From Mesorhizobium sp. STM 4661 (lineage in GTDB: Bacteria; Pseudomonadota; Alphaproteobacteria; Rhizobiales; Rhizobiaceae), in the NCBI RefSeq assembly GCF_000359125.1, contig NZ_CAAF010000082.1:248001-312000 (forward strand): 64,000 nucleotides of DNA, in the 5' to 3' direction. The notes under the pieces are model-generated. The model searched no databases and was not told the origin of the DNA. It saw only the letters and a program-made list of their open reading frames with translations. Made by a program: the position numbers and the translations under genes. Each line of letters starts with the position of its first letter. Within the stretch, counting starts at the first letter, position 1. Shown here in pieces: positions 55,978-64,000 of the stretch.

Positions 55978-57575
55978 GCAAGCTCGTCTCCGCAGCGCAG
56001 GCTGCCGGCATGATCAAGGACGGCATGGTGGTGTCCGTGTCGTCGTCGAGCGGTCTCGGCTGCCCGGACGCGGTGCTTGCCGCGATCGGTGAACGCTTCG
56101 ATGCGGAAGGCCATCCGAAAGGTATCACGACGCTGCACCCGATCGCCGCCGGCGACATGTACGGCATCAAGGGGATCGATCATCTGGCCAAGCCCGGCCT
56201 GTTGAAGCGCACGCTGTGTGGATCCTATCCCTCCGGCCCGTCATCCTCGGAGCCGCCGCTGATCTGGCGGATGATCGGCGACAATTCGGTCGCCGCCTAC
56301 AACGTACCATCCGGCATCTTGTTCGACATGCATCGCGAGGCCGCCGCCAAGCGGCCCGGCGTCTTGACCAAGGTCGGCCTCGACACCTTCGCCGACCCGC
56401 GTCATCAGGGCTGCGCCATGAACGACGCCGCCAGCGAACCGATCGTGTCCGTGCAGCAGTTCGACGGCGAGGAATGGCTCTATTTCCGCTCGATCGTGCC
56501 GCAGGTTTCGATCATCCGCGCCACGACGGCCGACGAGCGCGGCAACCTCACCTATGAGCATGAAGGCGCCTATCTCGGCGGGCTGGAACAGGCGCTTGCC
56601 GCCCGCAACAATGGCGGCATCGTCATCGCGCAGGTCAAGCGCGTCGTCGAGAACGGCACGCTGAAACCGCATGACGTGCGCGTGCCCGGCGTGCTGGTCG
56701 ACCACATCGTGGTGGCGCCCGACCAGTTGCAGACGACGCTGACCCCTTACGACCCGGCGATATCAGGCGAGATCTTCCGGCCGCTGTCGAGCTTCCGCAA
56801 TGCCGAGATGAACGTGCAGAAGGTGATCGCCCGCCGCGTCGCCATGGAGCTCAGCGACGGCATGGCGGTCAACATCGGCTTCGGCATCTCGGCCAACGTG
56901 CCGCGCATCCTTCTCGAGGAAGGTCAGCACGGCAAGGTCACCTGGCTGATCGAACAGGGTGCGGTCGGCGGCGTGCCCTTGCTCGACTTCAAGTTCGGTT
57001 GCTCTTCGAATGCCGATGCCTTCATGCCCTCGCCGCACCAGTTCATCTATTTCCAGGCCGGCGGCTTCGACGCCTCGCTGCTGTCCTTCCTGCAGATCGA
57101 CCGCCACGGCTCGGTCAATGTGTCGAAGCTTTCGGCCCGTCCGCATGTCACCGCCGGCGCCGGCGGCTTCGTCGACATCACCGCGCGGGCGAAGAAGATC
57201 GTCTTCTCCGGCTTCTTCAATGCCGGCGCCAAGCTCTCACTGGCCGATGGCGCGATCCGCATCGACCAGGAAGGCAAGGTCAAGAAGGTGGTCGGCGAGG
57301 TCGAGCACATTTCCTTCTCGGGCAAGCGCGCGGTCGCGCAAGGACAGGACATCACCTACGTCACCGAACGCTGCGTGATGAAGCTGACGCCGGATGGGCT
57401 GATGGTGACGGAACTCGCGCCCGGCATCGACCTCGAGCGCGATATAATGGCGCAGGCCGAGATTCCGCTCGGCGTTGCCAACGACCTGAAAGTGACGCCG
57501 GACGCACTCTATCGGGACCGGCCGATCGGCCTGTCGCTGAATGGCGGCGCCTCGCTTGGAGGCGCGCATGTCTGA
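55974..57575 (+). CDS. Acyl-CoA:acetate/3-ketoacid CoA-transferase (YdiF-like)
   Basis: A 533-residue family I CoA-transferase with fused alpha and beta halves. The N-terminal half starts with SAAQAAGMIKDGMVVSVS and carries the oxyanion-type segments; the C-terminal half has TWLIEQGAVGGVPLLDFKFGCSSNADAF, in which the Glu of EQGAVGG is the expected thioester-forming residue. It activates a carboxylic acid to its CoA ester, supplying substrate for the enoyl-CoA hydratase-like enzyme encoded next. ATGA overlap with lacI and 8-base overlap with the next gene show translational coupling. Confidence 0.88.
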   Translation: MSKLVSAAQAAGMIKDGMVVSVSSSSGLGCPDAVLAAIGERFDAEGHPKGITTLHPIAAGDMYGIKGIDHLAKPGLLKRTLCGSYPSGPSSSEPPLIWRMIGDNSVAAYNVPSGILFDMHREAAAKRPGVLTKVGLDTFADPRHQGCAMNDAASEPIVSVQQFDGEEWLYFRSIVPQVSIIRATTADERGNLTYEHEGAYLGGLEQALAARNNGGIVIAQVKRVVENGTLKPHDVRVPGVLVDHIVVAPDQLQTTLTPYDPAISGEIFRPLSSFRNAEMNVQKVIARRVAMELSDGMAVNIGFGISANVPRILLEEGQHGKVTWLIEQGAVGGVPLLDFKFGCSSNADAFMPSPHQFIYFQAGGFDASLLSFLQIDRHGSVNVSKLSARPHVTAGAGGFVDITARAKKIVFSGFFNAGAKLSLADGAIRIDQEGKVKKVVGEVEHISFSGKRAVAQGQDITYVTERCVMKLTPDGLMVTELAPGIDLERDIMAQAEIPLGVANDLKVTPDALYRDRPIGLSLNGGASLGGAHV

Positions 57576-58344
57576 GCGTCTCGTCACCTTTGAAACCGAC
57601 GGCGCCATCGGCATCGTCACCTTGCGCCGGCCGGAGAAATTCAACGCGCTCGACATCCCCATGCTGCGGGCGCTGGAGGCCGCGCTCGACGAGGCGGAGG
57701 CGACGCACGGTGTGCGCGTCGTTCTGATCTGCGGCGAGGGCAAGGGCTTTTGCGCCGGCGGCGATGTCGAGGCCTGGGCTGCCATGAGCGCCGCCGATTT
57801 CCAGGTGCGATGGGTGCGCTATGGACACCGTGTCTTCGACCGGCTGGCACGGCTCAGGCAGCCGACCATCGCCGTTCTGTCCGGCCATGCGCTCGGCGGC
57901 GGGCTGGAACTGGCGGCCGCCTGCGACTTCCGCGTCGCCGAAGCGCAGGTCAGACTTGGCTTCCCCGAAACCTCGATCGGCGTCGTCCCTGGCTGGTCCG
58001 GCACGCAGCGTGCGGTGCGCCGCTTCGGCGCCCAGACAGTTCGCCGCATGGCGCTCGGCGGCGAGGTCTTTCCCGCTTCCGAGGCGCTCGCCCTGGGCAT
58101 CGTCGACCGCGTGGTGGAGGCCGGCAAGGCACGCGCCGAAGCCAAGGCGTGGGGAGAAAAAATCGCCGAGCGCGGGCCACTGGCGATTGAGGCTGCCAAG
58201 CTGATGATCGCCGTTGCCGAAGGCGAGGAAAGCGCCGCCGCGACAGAGGCGCTGGCCAGCGGCTTCATCGCGCTGACCGGCGACCTCAAGGCAGGTGTCG
58301 GCGCTTTCAAGACCAAGCAGAAGCCAGCGTTTTCAAGATCTTAG
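57568..58344 (+). CDS. Enoyl-CoA hydratase/isomerase family protein
   Basis: A 258-residue crotonase-fold protein. The oxyanion-hole segments are KGFCAGGDVEAW and ALGGGLELAAACDFRVA; LGFPETSIGVVPGWSGTQRAVRRFG carries one of the acidic catalytic positions (FPE). It may hydrate or isomerise the acyl-CoA formed by the upstream CoA-transferase. ATG 57568 overlaps the preceding stop by 8 bases and gives the normal family N-terminus. Confidence 0.88.
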   Translation: MSERLVTFETDGAIGIVTLRRPEKFNALDIPMLRALEAALDEAEATHGVRVVLICGEGKGFCAGGDVEAWAAMSAADFQVRWVRYGHRVFDRLARLRQPTIAVLSGHALGGGLELAAACDFRVAEAQVRLGFPETSIGVVPGWSGTQRAVRRFGAQTVRRMALGGEVFPASEALALGIVDRVVEAGKARAEAKAWGEKIAERGPLAIEAAKLMIAVAEGEESAAATEALASGFIALTGDLKAGVGAFKTKQKPAFSRS

Positions 58345-58370
58345 AGTCACAAGCGGAATCTAGAAATCAC

Positions 58371-59882
58371 ATGAACTTGCCCCTCAAGATCGCCATGCCC
58401 ACCGAGGCATCCGCAGCACCGAAGAGCTACCGGCTGCTGATCGACGGTAAGCATGTCGACGCCCGCGACGGCCGCACTTTGGAACGCAACAGCCCCGGCC
58501 ATGGCTTCACGGTTTCGCGCTATGCGCAGGCCGGCCAGGCGGACGTCGAGGCAGCGGTGACCGCCGCCCACAAGGCTTTCGAGACCGGTCCGTGGCCGCG
58601 CATGAAGGCCAGCGAGCGCGCTGCGATCCTGCTCAAGGCGGCGGACTTGATCGAGGCGCGGCTGGAGGAGATCGCCCGGCTCGATGCGCTGGAGTCCGGC
58701 AAGCCGATCGCCCAGGCGCGCGGCGAGATCGGCGGCGCCGTCGACATCTGGCGCTATGCCGCATCACTCGCCCGCACGCTGTCCGGCGACTCCTACGCAA
58801 ACCTCGGCGACGCCATGCTGGGCGTCGTGCTGCGCGAACCGATCGGCGTCGTCTCGATCATCACGCCCTGGAATTTCCCGTTCCTGATCGTCAGCCAGAA
58901 ACTGCCCTTCGCACTCGCCGCCGGCTGCACGGCCGTCGTCAAGCCGAGCGAAATGACTTCCGCCTCGACCTTCGTGCTTGGCGACATCCTGATGCAGACC
59001 GGCTTGCCCAATGGCGTCGTCAACATCCTCGCCGGCCTGGGCAGCGATGTCGGCGCGCCGATGGTCAGTCATCCGCTGGTCGAGATGGTGTCGTTCACCG
59101 GCTCCACCCGCGTCGGCAAGATGACCATGGCCTCGGCCGCGCAATCGCTGAAGAAAGTTTCGATGGAGCTCGGCGGCAAGAACGGCCAGATCGTCTTTCC
59201 CGATGCCGATCTCGAAGCCGCAGCCGACGCCGCGGTGTTCGGCGGCTTCTTCAACGCCGGCGAATGCTGCAACGCCGGCAGCCGGCTGATCGTGCATGAG
59301 GCGATCGCCGACGACTTCCTCAGCGCGGTCAAGGCGCTCACCGCCAAGGTGACCGTGGGTGATCCTCTGGACGACCGCACCAAGGTCGGCGCGATGATTT
59401 CGCCGGACCATTTGGACAAGGTAGCCGGCTATGTAACGGCGGCGGCAGGCGACGGCAGCGATATCTACAGCGGCGGCAAGCAGCTGACCTCCAATGCCGG
59501 CCAGTACCTCGACCCGACCATTATTCGCGGCGTGACCGAAGACATGGCCATCGCACGCGAGGAAGTGTTCGGTCCGGTGCTCTCGGTGCTCACCTTTGAA
59601 TCGATTGAAAAGGCGTTGCACATCGCCAACAACACGCCCTATGGTTTGTCGGCGGGCGTGTGGAGCGCCAGCATCGACACCTGCATGTCGGTGGCGCGGA
59701 GTGTGCGTTCGGGAACCGTTTGGGTGAACACGTTCATGGAAGGTTATCCCGAACTGCCTTTCGGGGGCTACAAACAGTCCGGTCTCGGACGCGAACTCGG
59801 CAAACGCGCCGTCGAGGATTATACCGAGGAAAAGACGATCCAGTTTCATCGCGGCCAGCGCACCGGATGGTGGCTCGGCTGA
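58371..59882 (+). CDS. NAD(P)-dependent aldehyde dehydrogenase
   Basis: A 503-residue aldehyde dehydrogenase with ITPWNFPFLIVSQKLPFALAAG (cofactor site, split here by length), the catalytic glutamate in ELGGKN and nucleophilic cysteine in FNAGECCNAGSRL, and the C-terminal GGYKQSGLGRELG. Probably oxidises an aldehyde released by the DUF993 protein or another step to the acid that the CoA-transferase then uses; that order is inference. It lies 26 bases after the hydratase gene. Confidence 0.92.
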   Translation: MNLPLKIAMPTEASAAPKSYRLLIDGKHVDARDGRTLERNSPGHGFTVSRYAQAGQADVEAAVTAAHKAFETGPWPRMKASERAAILLKAADLIEARLEEIARLDALESGKPIAQARGEIGGAVDIWRYAASLARTLSGDSYANLGDAMLGVVLREPIGVVSIITPWNFPFLIVSQKLPFALAAGCTAVVKPSEMTSASTFVLGDILMQTGLPNGVVNILAGLGSDVGAPMVSHPLVEMVSFTGSTRVGKMTMASAAQSLKKVSMELGGKNGQIVFPDADLEAAADAAVFGGFFNAGECCNAGSRLIVHEAIADDFLSAVKALTAKVTVGDPLDDRTKVGAMISPDHLDKVAGYVTAAAGDGSDIYSGGKQLTSNAGQYLDPTIIRGVTEDMAIAREEVFGPVLSVLTFESIEKALHIANNTPYGLSAGVWSASIDTCMSVARSVRSGTVWVNTFMEGYPELPFGGYKQSGLGRELGKRAVEDYTEEKTIQFHRGQRTGWWLG

Positions 59883-59940
59883 GTTGGGAAGTACCCGGCG
59901 GGCATCCGCCGGTCGTGTAATGCAACAAGGGAGGAAGTAC

Positions 59941-61194
59941 ATGTTGCGCAAACTGCTTATCGGAACAGCTCTTGCATCGGGCCTTGCCTTCGCGGCCCAT
60001 GCCGAGGACGTCAAGGAAGTGCAGATGCTTCACTGGTGGACGTCGGGCGGCGAAGCGGCTGCCCTCAACGTGCTCAAACAGGATCTGTCCAAGGAAGGCT
60101 ATGCCTGGAAGGACGTGCCGGTGGCCGGCGGTGGCGGCGACGCCGCCATGACCGCGCTGAAGGCGATGGTCGCGGCCGGCAACTACCCGACGGCATCGCA
60201 GATGCTCGGCTATACCGTGCTCGATTATGCGGCCGCCGGCGTGATGGGCGACCTGACCGAGACAGCGAAGAAGGAAGGCTGGGACAAGTCCGTCCCGGTG
60301 GCCCTGCAGAAATTCTCCGTCTATGACGGCAAATGGGTCGCGGCTCCGGTCAACGTCCACTCGGTCAACTGGCTGTGGATCAACAAGGCGGTGATGGACA
60401 AGATCGGCGGCACCGAGCCGAAGACTTTCGACGACTTCATCGCCCTGCTCGACAAGGCCAAGGCGGCTGGCGTCATCCCGCTCGCCCTCGGCGGCCAGAA
60501 CTGGCAGGAAGCCACCATGTTCGACTCGGTCGTGCTGTCGACTGGCGGACCTGAGTTCTACAAGAAGGCGATGAACGACCTCGATGATGAGCAGCTCAAA
60601 TCCGACACGATGAAGAAGTCGTTCGACAATCTCGCCAAGCTGGTCACCTATGTCGACCCGAACTTCTCGGGCCGCGACTGGAACCTCGCCACCGCCATGG
60701 TCATCAAGGGCGATGCGCTGGTGCAGGTCATGGGCGACTGGGCCAAGGGCGAATTCAACGCCGCCAAGAAGGCCCCAGGCACCGACTTCCTGTGCTATCG
60801 CTTCCCCGGCACCGATGGCAGCGTGATTTACAACTCCGACATGTTCGGCATGTTCAACGTCCCGGACGACCGCAAGGCCGCCCAGGTCGCACTCGCCACC
60901 GCCACTTTGTCGAAGAGCTTCCAGTCGGCCTTCAACGTCGTCAAGGGTTCGGTTCCGGCCCGCACCGACGTGCCTGACACCGACTTCGACGCTTGCGGCA
61001 AGAAGGGCATGGCCGACCTGAAGGCCGCCAATGAAGGTGGCACGCTGTTCGGCTCGCTGGCCCAGGGCTATGGCGCGCCTCCGGCGGTTGCCAATGCCTA
61101 CAAGGACGTCGTCTCGAAGTTCGTCCATGGCCAGATCAAGACCTCGGACGAAGCCGTGACCGAACTGGTCAAGGCGATCGACGACGCCAAGTAA
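59941..61194 (+). CDS. Sugar ABC transporter substrate-binding protein (CUT1)
   Basis: A 417-residue periplasmic binding protein with a signal peptide ending AHAE, family 1 extracellular solute-binding fold. Motifs are VQMLHWWTSGGEAAALNVL, PVNVHSVNWLWINKAVMDK and ALVQVMGDWAKGEF, resembling the glucose/mannose-type (GtsA-like) binding proteins. Its ligand should be the inducer-related sugar of this locus. ATG 59941 follows GGGAGGAAG, a strong ribosome-binding site. A hairpin separates it from the permease genes. Confidence 0.9.
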   Translation: MLRKLLIGTALASGLAFAAHAEDVKEVQMLHWWTSGGEAAALNVLKQDLSKEGYAWKDVPVAGGGGDAAMTALKAMVAAGNYPTASQMLGYTVLDYAAAGVMGDLTETAKKEGWDKSVPVALQKFSVYDGKWVAAPVNVHSVNWLWINKAVMDKIGGTEPKTFDDFIALLDKAKAAGVIPLALGGQNWQEATMFDSVVLSTGGPEFYKKAMNDLDDEQLKSDTMKKSFDNLAKLVTYVDPNFSGRDWNLATAMVIKGDALVQVMGDWAKGEFNAAKKAPGTDFLCYRFPGTDGSVIYNSDMFGMFNVPDDRKAAQVALATATLSKSFQSAFNVVKGSVPARTDVPDTDFDACGKKGMADLKAANEGGTLFGSLAQGYGAPPAVANAYKDVVSKFVHGQIKTSDEAVTELVKAIDDAK

Positions 61195-61212
61195 GGCACT
61201 CGCCACGTCACC

Positions 61213-61238
61213 GGCCTTCCCCGCCAGCGGGGAAGGCC
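61213..61238 (+). other. Intra-operon hairpin after the binding-protein gene
   Basis: A 12-bp perfect inverted repeat (ggccttccccgc 61213-61224, gcggggaaggcc 61227-61238) followed by ttcct. The T-run is weak, so it likely stabilises the binding-protein mRNA or gives partial termination, which would explain higher expression of the binding protein than of the permeases. Confidence 0.65.
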
Positions 61239-61364
61239 TTCCTAGGGGCATAGGGCGGCTGTCCTGGTCCGCTTGCGTGCCGGCCAATCCGCGATCCCAG
61301 GGCTCCGCTTGCGCTATCCTGTCCCTAGCCTCGCCGGGACAGGCGCACGATACGGGATGAACCG

Positions 61365-62324
61365 ATGAGCACTGTTGCTGAAACCAGTATGACGCTGACG
61401 CCGGAGCATGACACCCGCCCGAGCGCCTCGGTGCGCTCGCGCCTGCAGGATGCGTTGCCGAAGATCGTGCTGGCGCCGAGCTTCGCCGCCACCGTCGTCT
61501 TCGTCTACGGCTTCATCCTGTGGACGATCTATCTGTCCTTCACCAACTCCAAGACCTTCCCGTCCTATGCCATCACCGGGCCGCGCGCCTATCAAAGGCT
61601 GTGGCGCTGGACCTTCGAGAGCGACCCGCCGTCAAGCTGGTACACCTCGATCACCAATATGGGCATCTTCGGCTTTCTCTATATTTTCATCTGCCTGGCG
61701 CTCGGCCTGTTCCTGGCGATCCTGCTCGACCAGAAGATCCGCGGCGAAGGCGTGCTGAGGCCGATCTATCTCTACCCGATGGCGCTGTCCTTCATCGTCA
61801 CTGGCGTCGCCTGGAAGTGGTTCCTCGATCCCGGCCTCGGCCTCGAGCAGACGCTGCATCAATGGGGCTGGACGAGCTTCCATTTCGACTGGATCAAGAA
61901 CAAGGATTTCGTCATCTACACGGTGGTCATCGCCGGCGTCTGGCAGGCCTCCGGCTTCATCATGGCGATGTTCCTGGCCGGCCTGCGCGGCATCGACGGC
62001 GAGATCATGAAGGCGGCGCAGATCGATGGCGCCACCACCTTCCAGCTCTACCGCCGCATCGTCATCCCGCTTCTGCGGCCAGTGTTCCTCTCGGCCTTCA
62101 TTGTTCTCGCGCACCTTGCCATCAAGTCCTACGATCTGGTCGTCGCGCTGACCAGCGGCGGCCCGGGCGGCTCGGCCTGGCTGCCGTCGAATTTCATGTA
62201 TGAGTACACTTTCAAGCGAAACGAGATGGCCGTCGGCTCGGCCAGCGCCGTGATCATGCTGATGACCATCACCGCGATCATCGTCCCCTATCTCTATTCC
62301 GAGCTCAGGGAGAAGCCGCGATGA
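61365..62324 (+). CDS. Sugar ABC transporter permease (MalF/UgpA-like)
   Basis: A 319-residue inner-membrane permease with six predicted helices and the EAA-type loop (EIMKAAQIDGATTFQLYRRIVIPLLRP) that contacts the ATPase. ATG 61365. Its stop overlaps the next permease start by four bases (ATGA), so both are translated together. Confidence 0.92.
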   Translation: MSTVAETSMTLTPEHDTRPSASVRSRLQDALPKIVLAPSFAATVVFVYGFILWTIYLSFTNSKTFPSYAITGPRAYQRLWRWTFESDPPSSWYTSITNMGIFGFLYIFICLALGLFLAILLDQKIRGEGVLRPIYLYPMALSFIVTGVAWKWFLDPGLGLEQTLHQWGWTSFHFDWIKNKDFVIYTVVIAGVWQASGFIMAMFLAGLRGIDGEIMKAAQIDGATTFQLYRRIVIPLLRPVFLSAFIVLAHLAIKSYDLVVALTSGGPGGSAWLPSNFMYEYTFKRNEMAVGSASAVIMLMTITAIIVPYLYSELREKPR

Positions 62325-63265
62325 GCGCCGTCACCACGCCGGCGCGCCAGGACACTGGCGGCACCAGCGCCAAGACCCTAAACCGCATCGTCATCTATGG
62401 AATGCTGGCGCTGTTCGCGCTGTTCTACCTGATGCCGCTCTTCGTCATGCTGGTGACTTCGTTCAAGACCATGGACGAGATCCAGAACGGCAACATGCTG
62501 GCCCTGCCCAGGGCGCCGACCTTCGAGCCATGGCTGAAAGCGTGGGGCGAGACCTGCGTCGGCCTGACCTGCGCCGGCATCAAGGGCTATTTCTGGAACT
62601 CCATCAAGATGGTGGTTCCGGCGGTGCTGATCTCGACGCTGCTCGGCGCGCTCAATGGCTATGTCCTGACCAAATGGCGCTTCCGCGGCCACACGCTGGT
62701 GTTCGGGCTGATGCTGTTTGCCTGCTTCATCCCGTTCCAGTCGGTGCTGTTGCCGATGGCGACGATCCTCGGCAGTCTCGGCCGTTTCGGCGTAACACTA
62801 CAGAACGCGACGGGCCTGACGTTCGGGTTGGGCAATCCAACGGTCAACCTCGTCTTCGTCCACGTCGTCTACGGCCTTGGCTTCACCACTCTGTTCTTCC
62901 GCAACTATTACGAGGCCTTCCCGACCGAACTGATCAAGGCGGCGCAGGTCGACGGCGCCTCCTTCTTCCAGATCTTCCGGCGCATCATGCTGCCGAACTC
63001 GATGCCGATCTTTGTCGTCACCGTCATCTACCAGTTCACCAACATCTGGAACGACTTCCTGTTCGCCTCCGCCTATGCCGGCACCGGCGACTCTATGCCG
63101 ATGACGGTGGCGCTGAACAACGTCGTCAACACCTCGACCGGCGTCGTCGAATACAACGTCAACATGGCGGCCGCGATGATTGCCGCATTGCCGACCCTCC
63201 TCGTCTACGTGCTCGCTGGCCGCTACTTCGTGCGCGGCCTGATGGCCGGCGCCGTCAAGGGATAA
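62321..63265 (+). CDS. Sugar ABC transporter permease (MalG/UgpE-like)
   Basis: A 314-residue second permease with six predicted helices and the EAA loop (ELIKAAQVDGASFFQIFRRIMLPNSMP). Forms the heterodimeric channel with the preceding permease. Its stop codon lies in the first copy of a 14-base tandem duplication that continues into the ATPase gene start. Confidence 0.92.
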   Translation: MSAVTTPARQDTGGTSAKTLNRIVIYGMLALFALFYLMPLFVMLVTSFKTMDEIQNGNMLALPRAPTFEPWLKAWGETCVGLTCAGIKGYFWNSIKMVVPAVLISTLLGALNGYVLTKWRFRGHTLVFGLMLFACFIPFQSVLLPMATILGSLGRFGVTLQNATGLTFGLGNPTVNLVFVHVVYGLGFTTLFFRNYYEAFPTELIKAAQVDGASFFQIFRRIMLPNSMPIFVVTVIYQFTNIWNDFLFASAYAGTGDSMPMTVALNNVVNTSTGVVEYNVNMAAAMIAALPTLLVYVLAGRYFVRGLMAGAVKG

Positions 63266-63287
63266 TCCGATGGGGATAATCTGATGG
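63260..63287. repeat. Tandem 14-base duplication at a stop/start junction
   Basis: ggataatccgatgg (63260-63273) and ggataatctgatgg (63274-63287) are adjacent copies differing at one base. Each holds a TAA stop and an ATG. The first ATG (63269) opens a four-codon frame ending at TGA, and the second ATG (63284) starts the ATPase gene. Confidence 0.8.
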
Positions 63288-64000
63288 CTTTTCTGGAAAT
63301 TGATGGGCTGAAGAAGCGCTTCGGATCGGTCGAGATCCTGAAAGGCATCGACGTCGATCTCGAAAAGGGCGGTTTCCTCGTGCTGGTCGGCCCGTCCGGC
63401 TGCGGCAAGTCGACCTTGCTCAACACCATCGCCGGCCTGGAAACCATCACCGAAGGTGAGATCCGCGTCGATGGCCGCACGATCAACGATCTCCATCCGT
63501 CGAAGCGCGACATCGCCATGGTGTTCCAGAGCTATGCGCTCTATCCGAACATGACGGTGGCCGGAAACATCGCCTTCGGCATGGAGATGCGCGGCGTGCC
63601 GGCCGCCGAGCGCCAGAAAGCGATCGACAAGGTGGCAAAGGTGCTGCAGATCGGCCACCTGTTGCAGCGCAAGCCGAGCCAGCTTTCCGGCGGCCAGCGC
63701 CAGCGCGTCGCCATGGGCCGAGCGCTGGTGCGCGATCCCAAGCTCTTTCTCTTCGACGAGCCGCTGTCCAATCTCGACGCCAAGCTGCGCGTCGACATGC
63801 GCATCGAGATCAAGCGCCTGCACGCCACCACCGGCACCACGATCGTCTATGTCACCCATGACCAGATCGAGGCGATGACACTGGCCACCAAGATCGCGGT
63901 GATGCGCGACGGCGAGGTGCAGCAGTTCGGCACGCCGGCCGAGATCTACAACAATCCGACCAACATCTTCGTTGCCGATTTCATGGGTTCGCCGGCGATG
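63284..64000 (+). CDS. Sugar ABC transporter ATP-binding protein (MalK/UgpC-like), cut by window end
   Basis: The first 239 residues of an ATPase for the CUT1 transporter. Walker A is GPSGCGKST, Q-loop VFQSYALYPNMTV, signature LSGGQRQRVAMGRALVRDP, Walker B LFLFDEPLSNLDAKLR and the switch histidine in YVTHDQIEAMTLATK. The C-terminal OB-fold regulatory domain expected for this family (about 350-370 residues in total) lies beyond the right edge. Confidence 0.93.
   Translation, partial: MAFLEIDGLKKRFGSVEILKGIDVDLEKGGFLVLVGPSGCGKSTLLNTIAGLETITEGEIRVDGRTINDLHPSKRDIAMVFQSYALYPNMTVAGNIAFGMEMRGVPAAERQKAIDKVAKVLQIGHLLQRKPSQLSGGQRQRVAMGRALVRDPKLFLFDEPLSNLDAKLRVDMRIEIKRLHATTGTTIVYVTHDQIEAMTLATKIAVMRDGEVQQFGTPAEIYNNPTNIFVADFMGSPAM

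Overview
The window looks like a chromosomal segment of an alphaproteobacterium of the order Rhizobiales, most likely Mesorhizobium or a close relative. Four things point there: the high GC content and codon use of most genes; rhizobial families such as an Omp10-like lipoprotein, homospermidine synthase, CpdR and DUF882/DUF993 proteins; a ROSE-type thermosensor in front of hsp20; and many copies of the intergenic palindromes (RIME-like) typical of this order. The gene order hisN-like / small RNA / N-formylglutamate amidohydrolase / cpdR / tRNA-Val also matches, as far as I recall, the mmgR locus of Sinorhizobium meliloti. I see no rRNA, CRISPR array, prophage or intact insertion sequence. Species assignment is inference.

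Layout. 1-426: gene-free, rich in short hairpins. 0.4-4.5 kb: amidase with a LysR regulator, then a ZevAB-like metal transport pair (DUF1007 plus RcnA-like permease). 4.6-12.5 kb: D-erythronate dehydrogenase-like operon, GNAT, aminotransferase, YciI-like protein, SDR, DUF533 protein, TrhO, KDPG aldolase, and a small secreted protein broken by an in-frame TAG. 12.6-19.7 kb: DUF882 murein peptidase, orphan NtrC-type response regulator, oligoendopeptidase F and a membrane-anchored H3TH protein. 19.8-30.9 kb: pabB and a pabC-like gene, DUF3445 protein, homospermidine synthase, Omp10-like lipoprotein, a 5'-nucleotidase with a LysM tail, ferrochelatase, a stomatin/NfeD pair and a KpsF-type isomerase. 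31-43 kb: beta-barrel protein, GalU, lytic transglycosylase, SGNH hydrolase and glutamate synthase (gltBD). 43-50 kb: threonine aldolase, a TauE/SafE remnant, ROSE-hsp20, alpha/beta hydrolase, hisN, MmgR-like sRNA, N-formylglutamate amidohydrolase, CpdR and tRNA-Val(GAC).

50.1-53.4 kb is the most accessory-looking part. It carries an Stf0-type sulfotransferase, a fucosyltransferase-like protein and a GDP-L-fucose synthase directly downstream of the tRNA, with parts visibly lower in GC. Together they suggest addition of a fucosyl group and a sulfate to a surface or signal glycan.

53.5-64.0 kb holds a LacI-controlled catabolic locus. A DUF993 TIM-barrel gene is divergent from lacI, CoA-transferase, enoyl-CoA hydratase and aldehyde dehydrogenase genes, followed by a CUT1 sugar ABC transporter whose ATPase gene runs off the right edge. 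Two copies of a GAACGTTC palindrome flank the divergent promoters. The substrate is unknown; this and the fucose/sulfate module are the best candidates for undescribed biology here.
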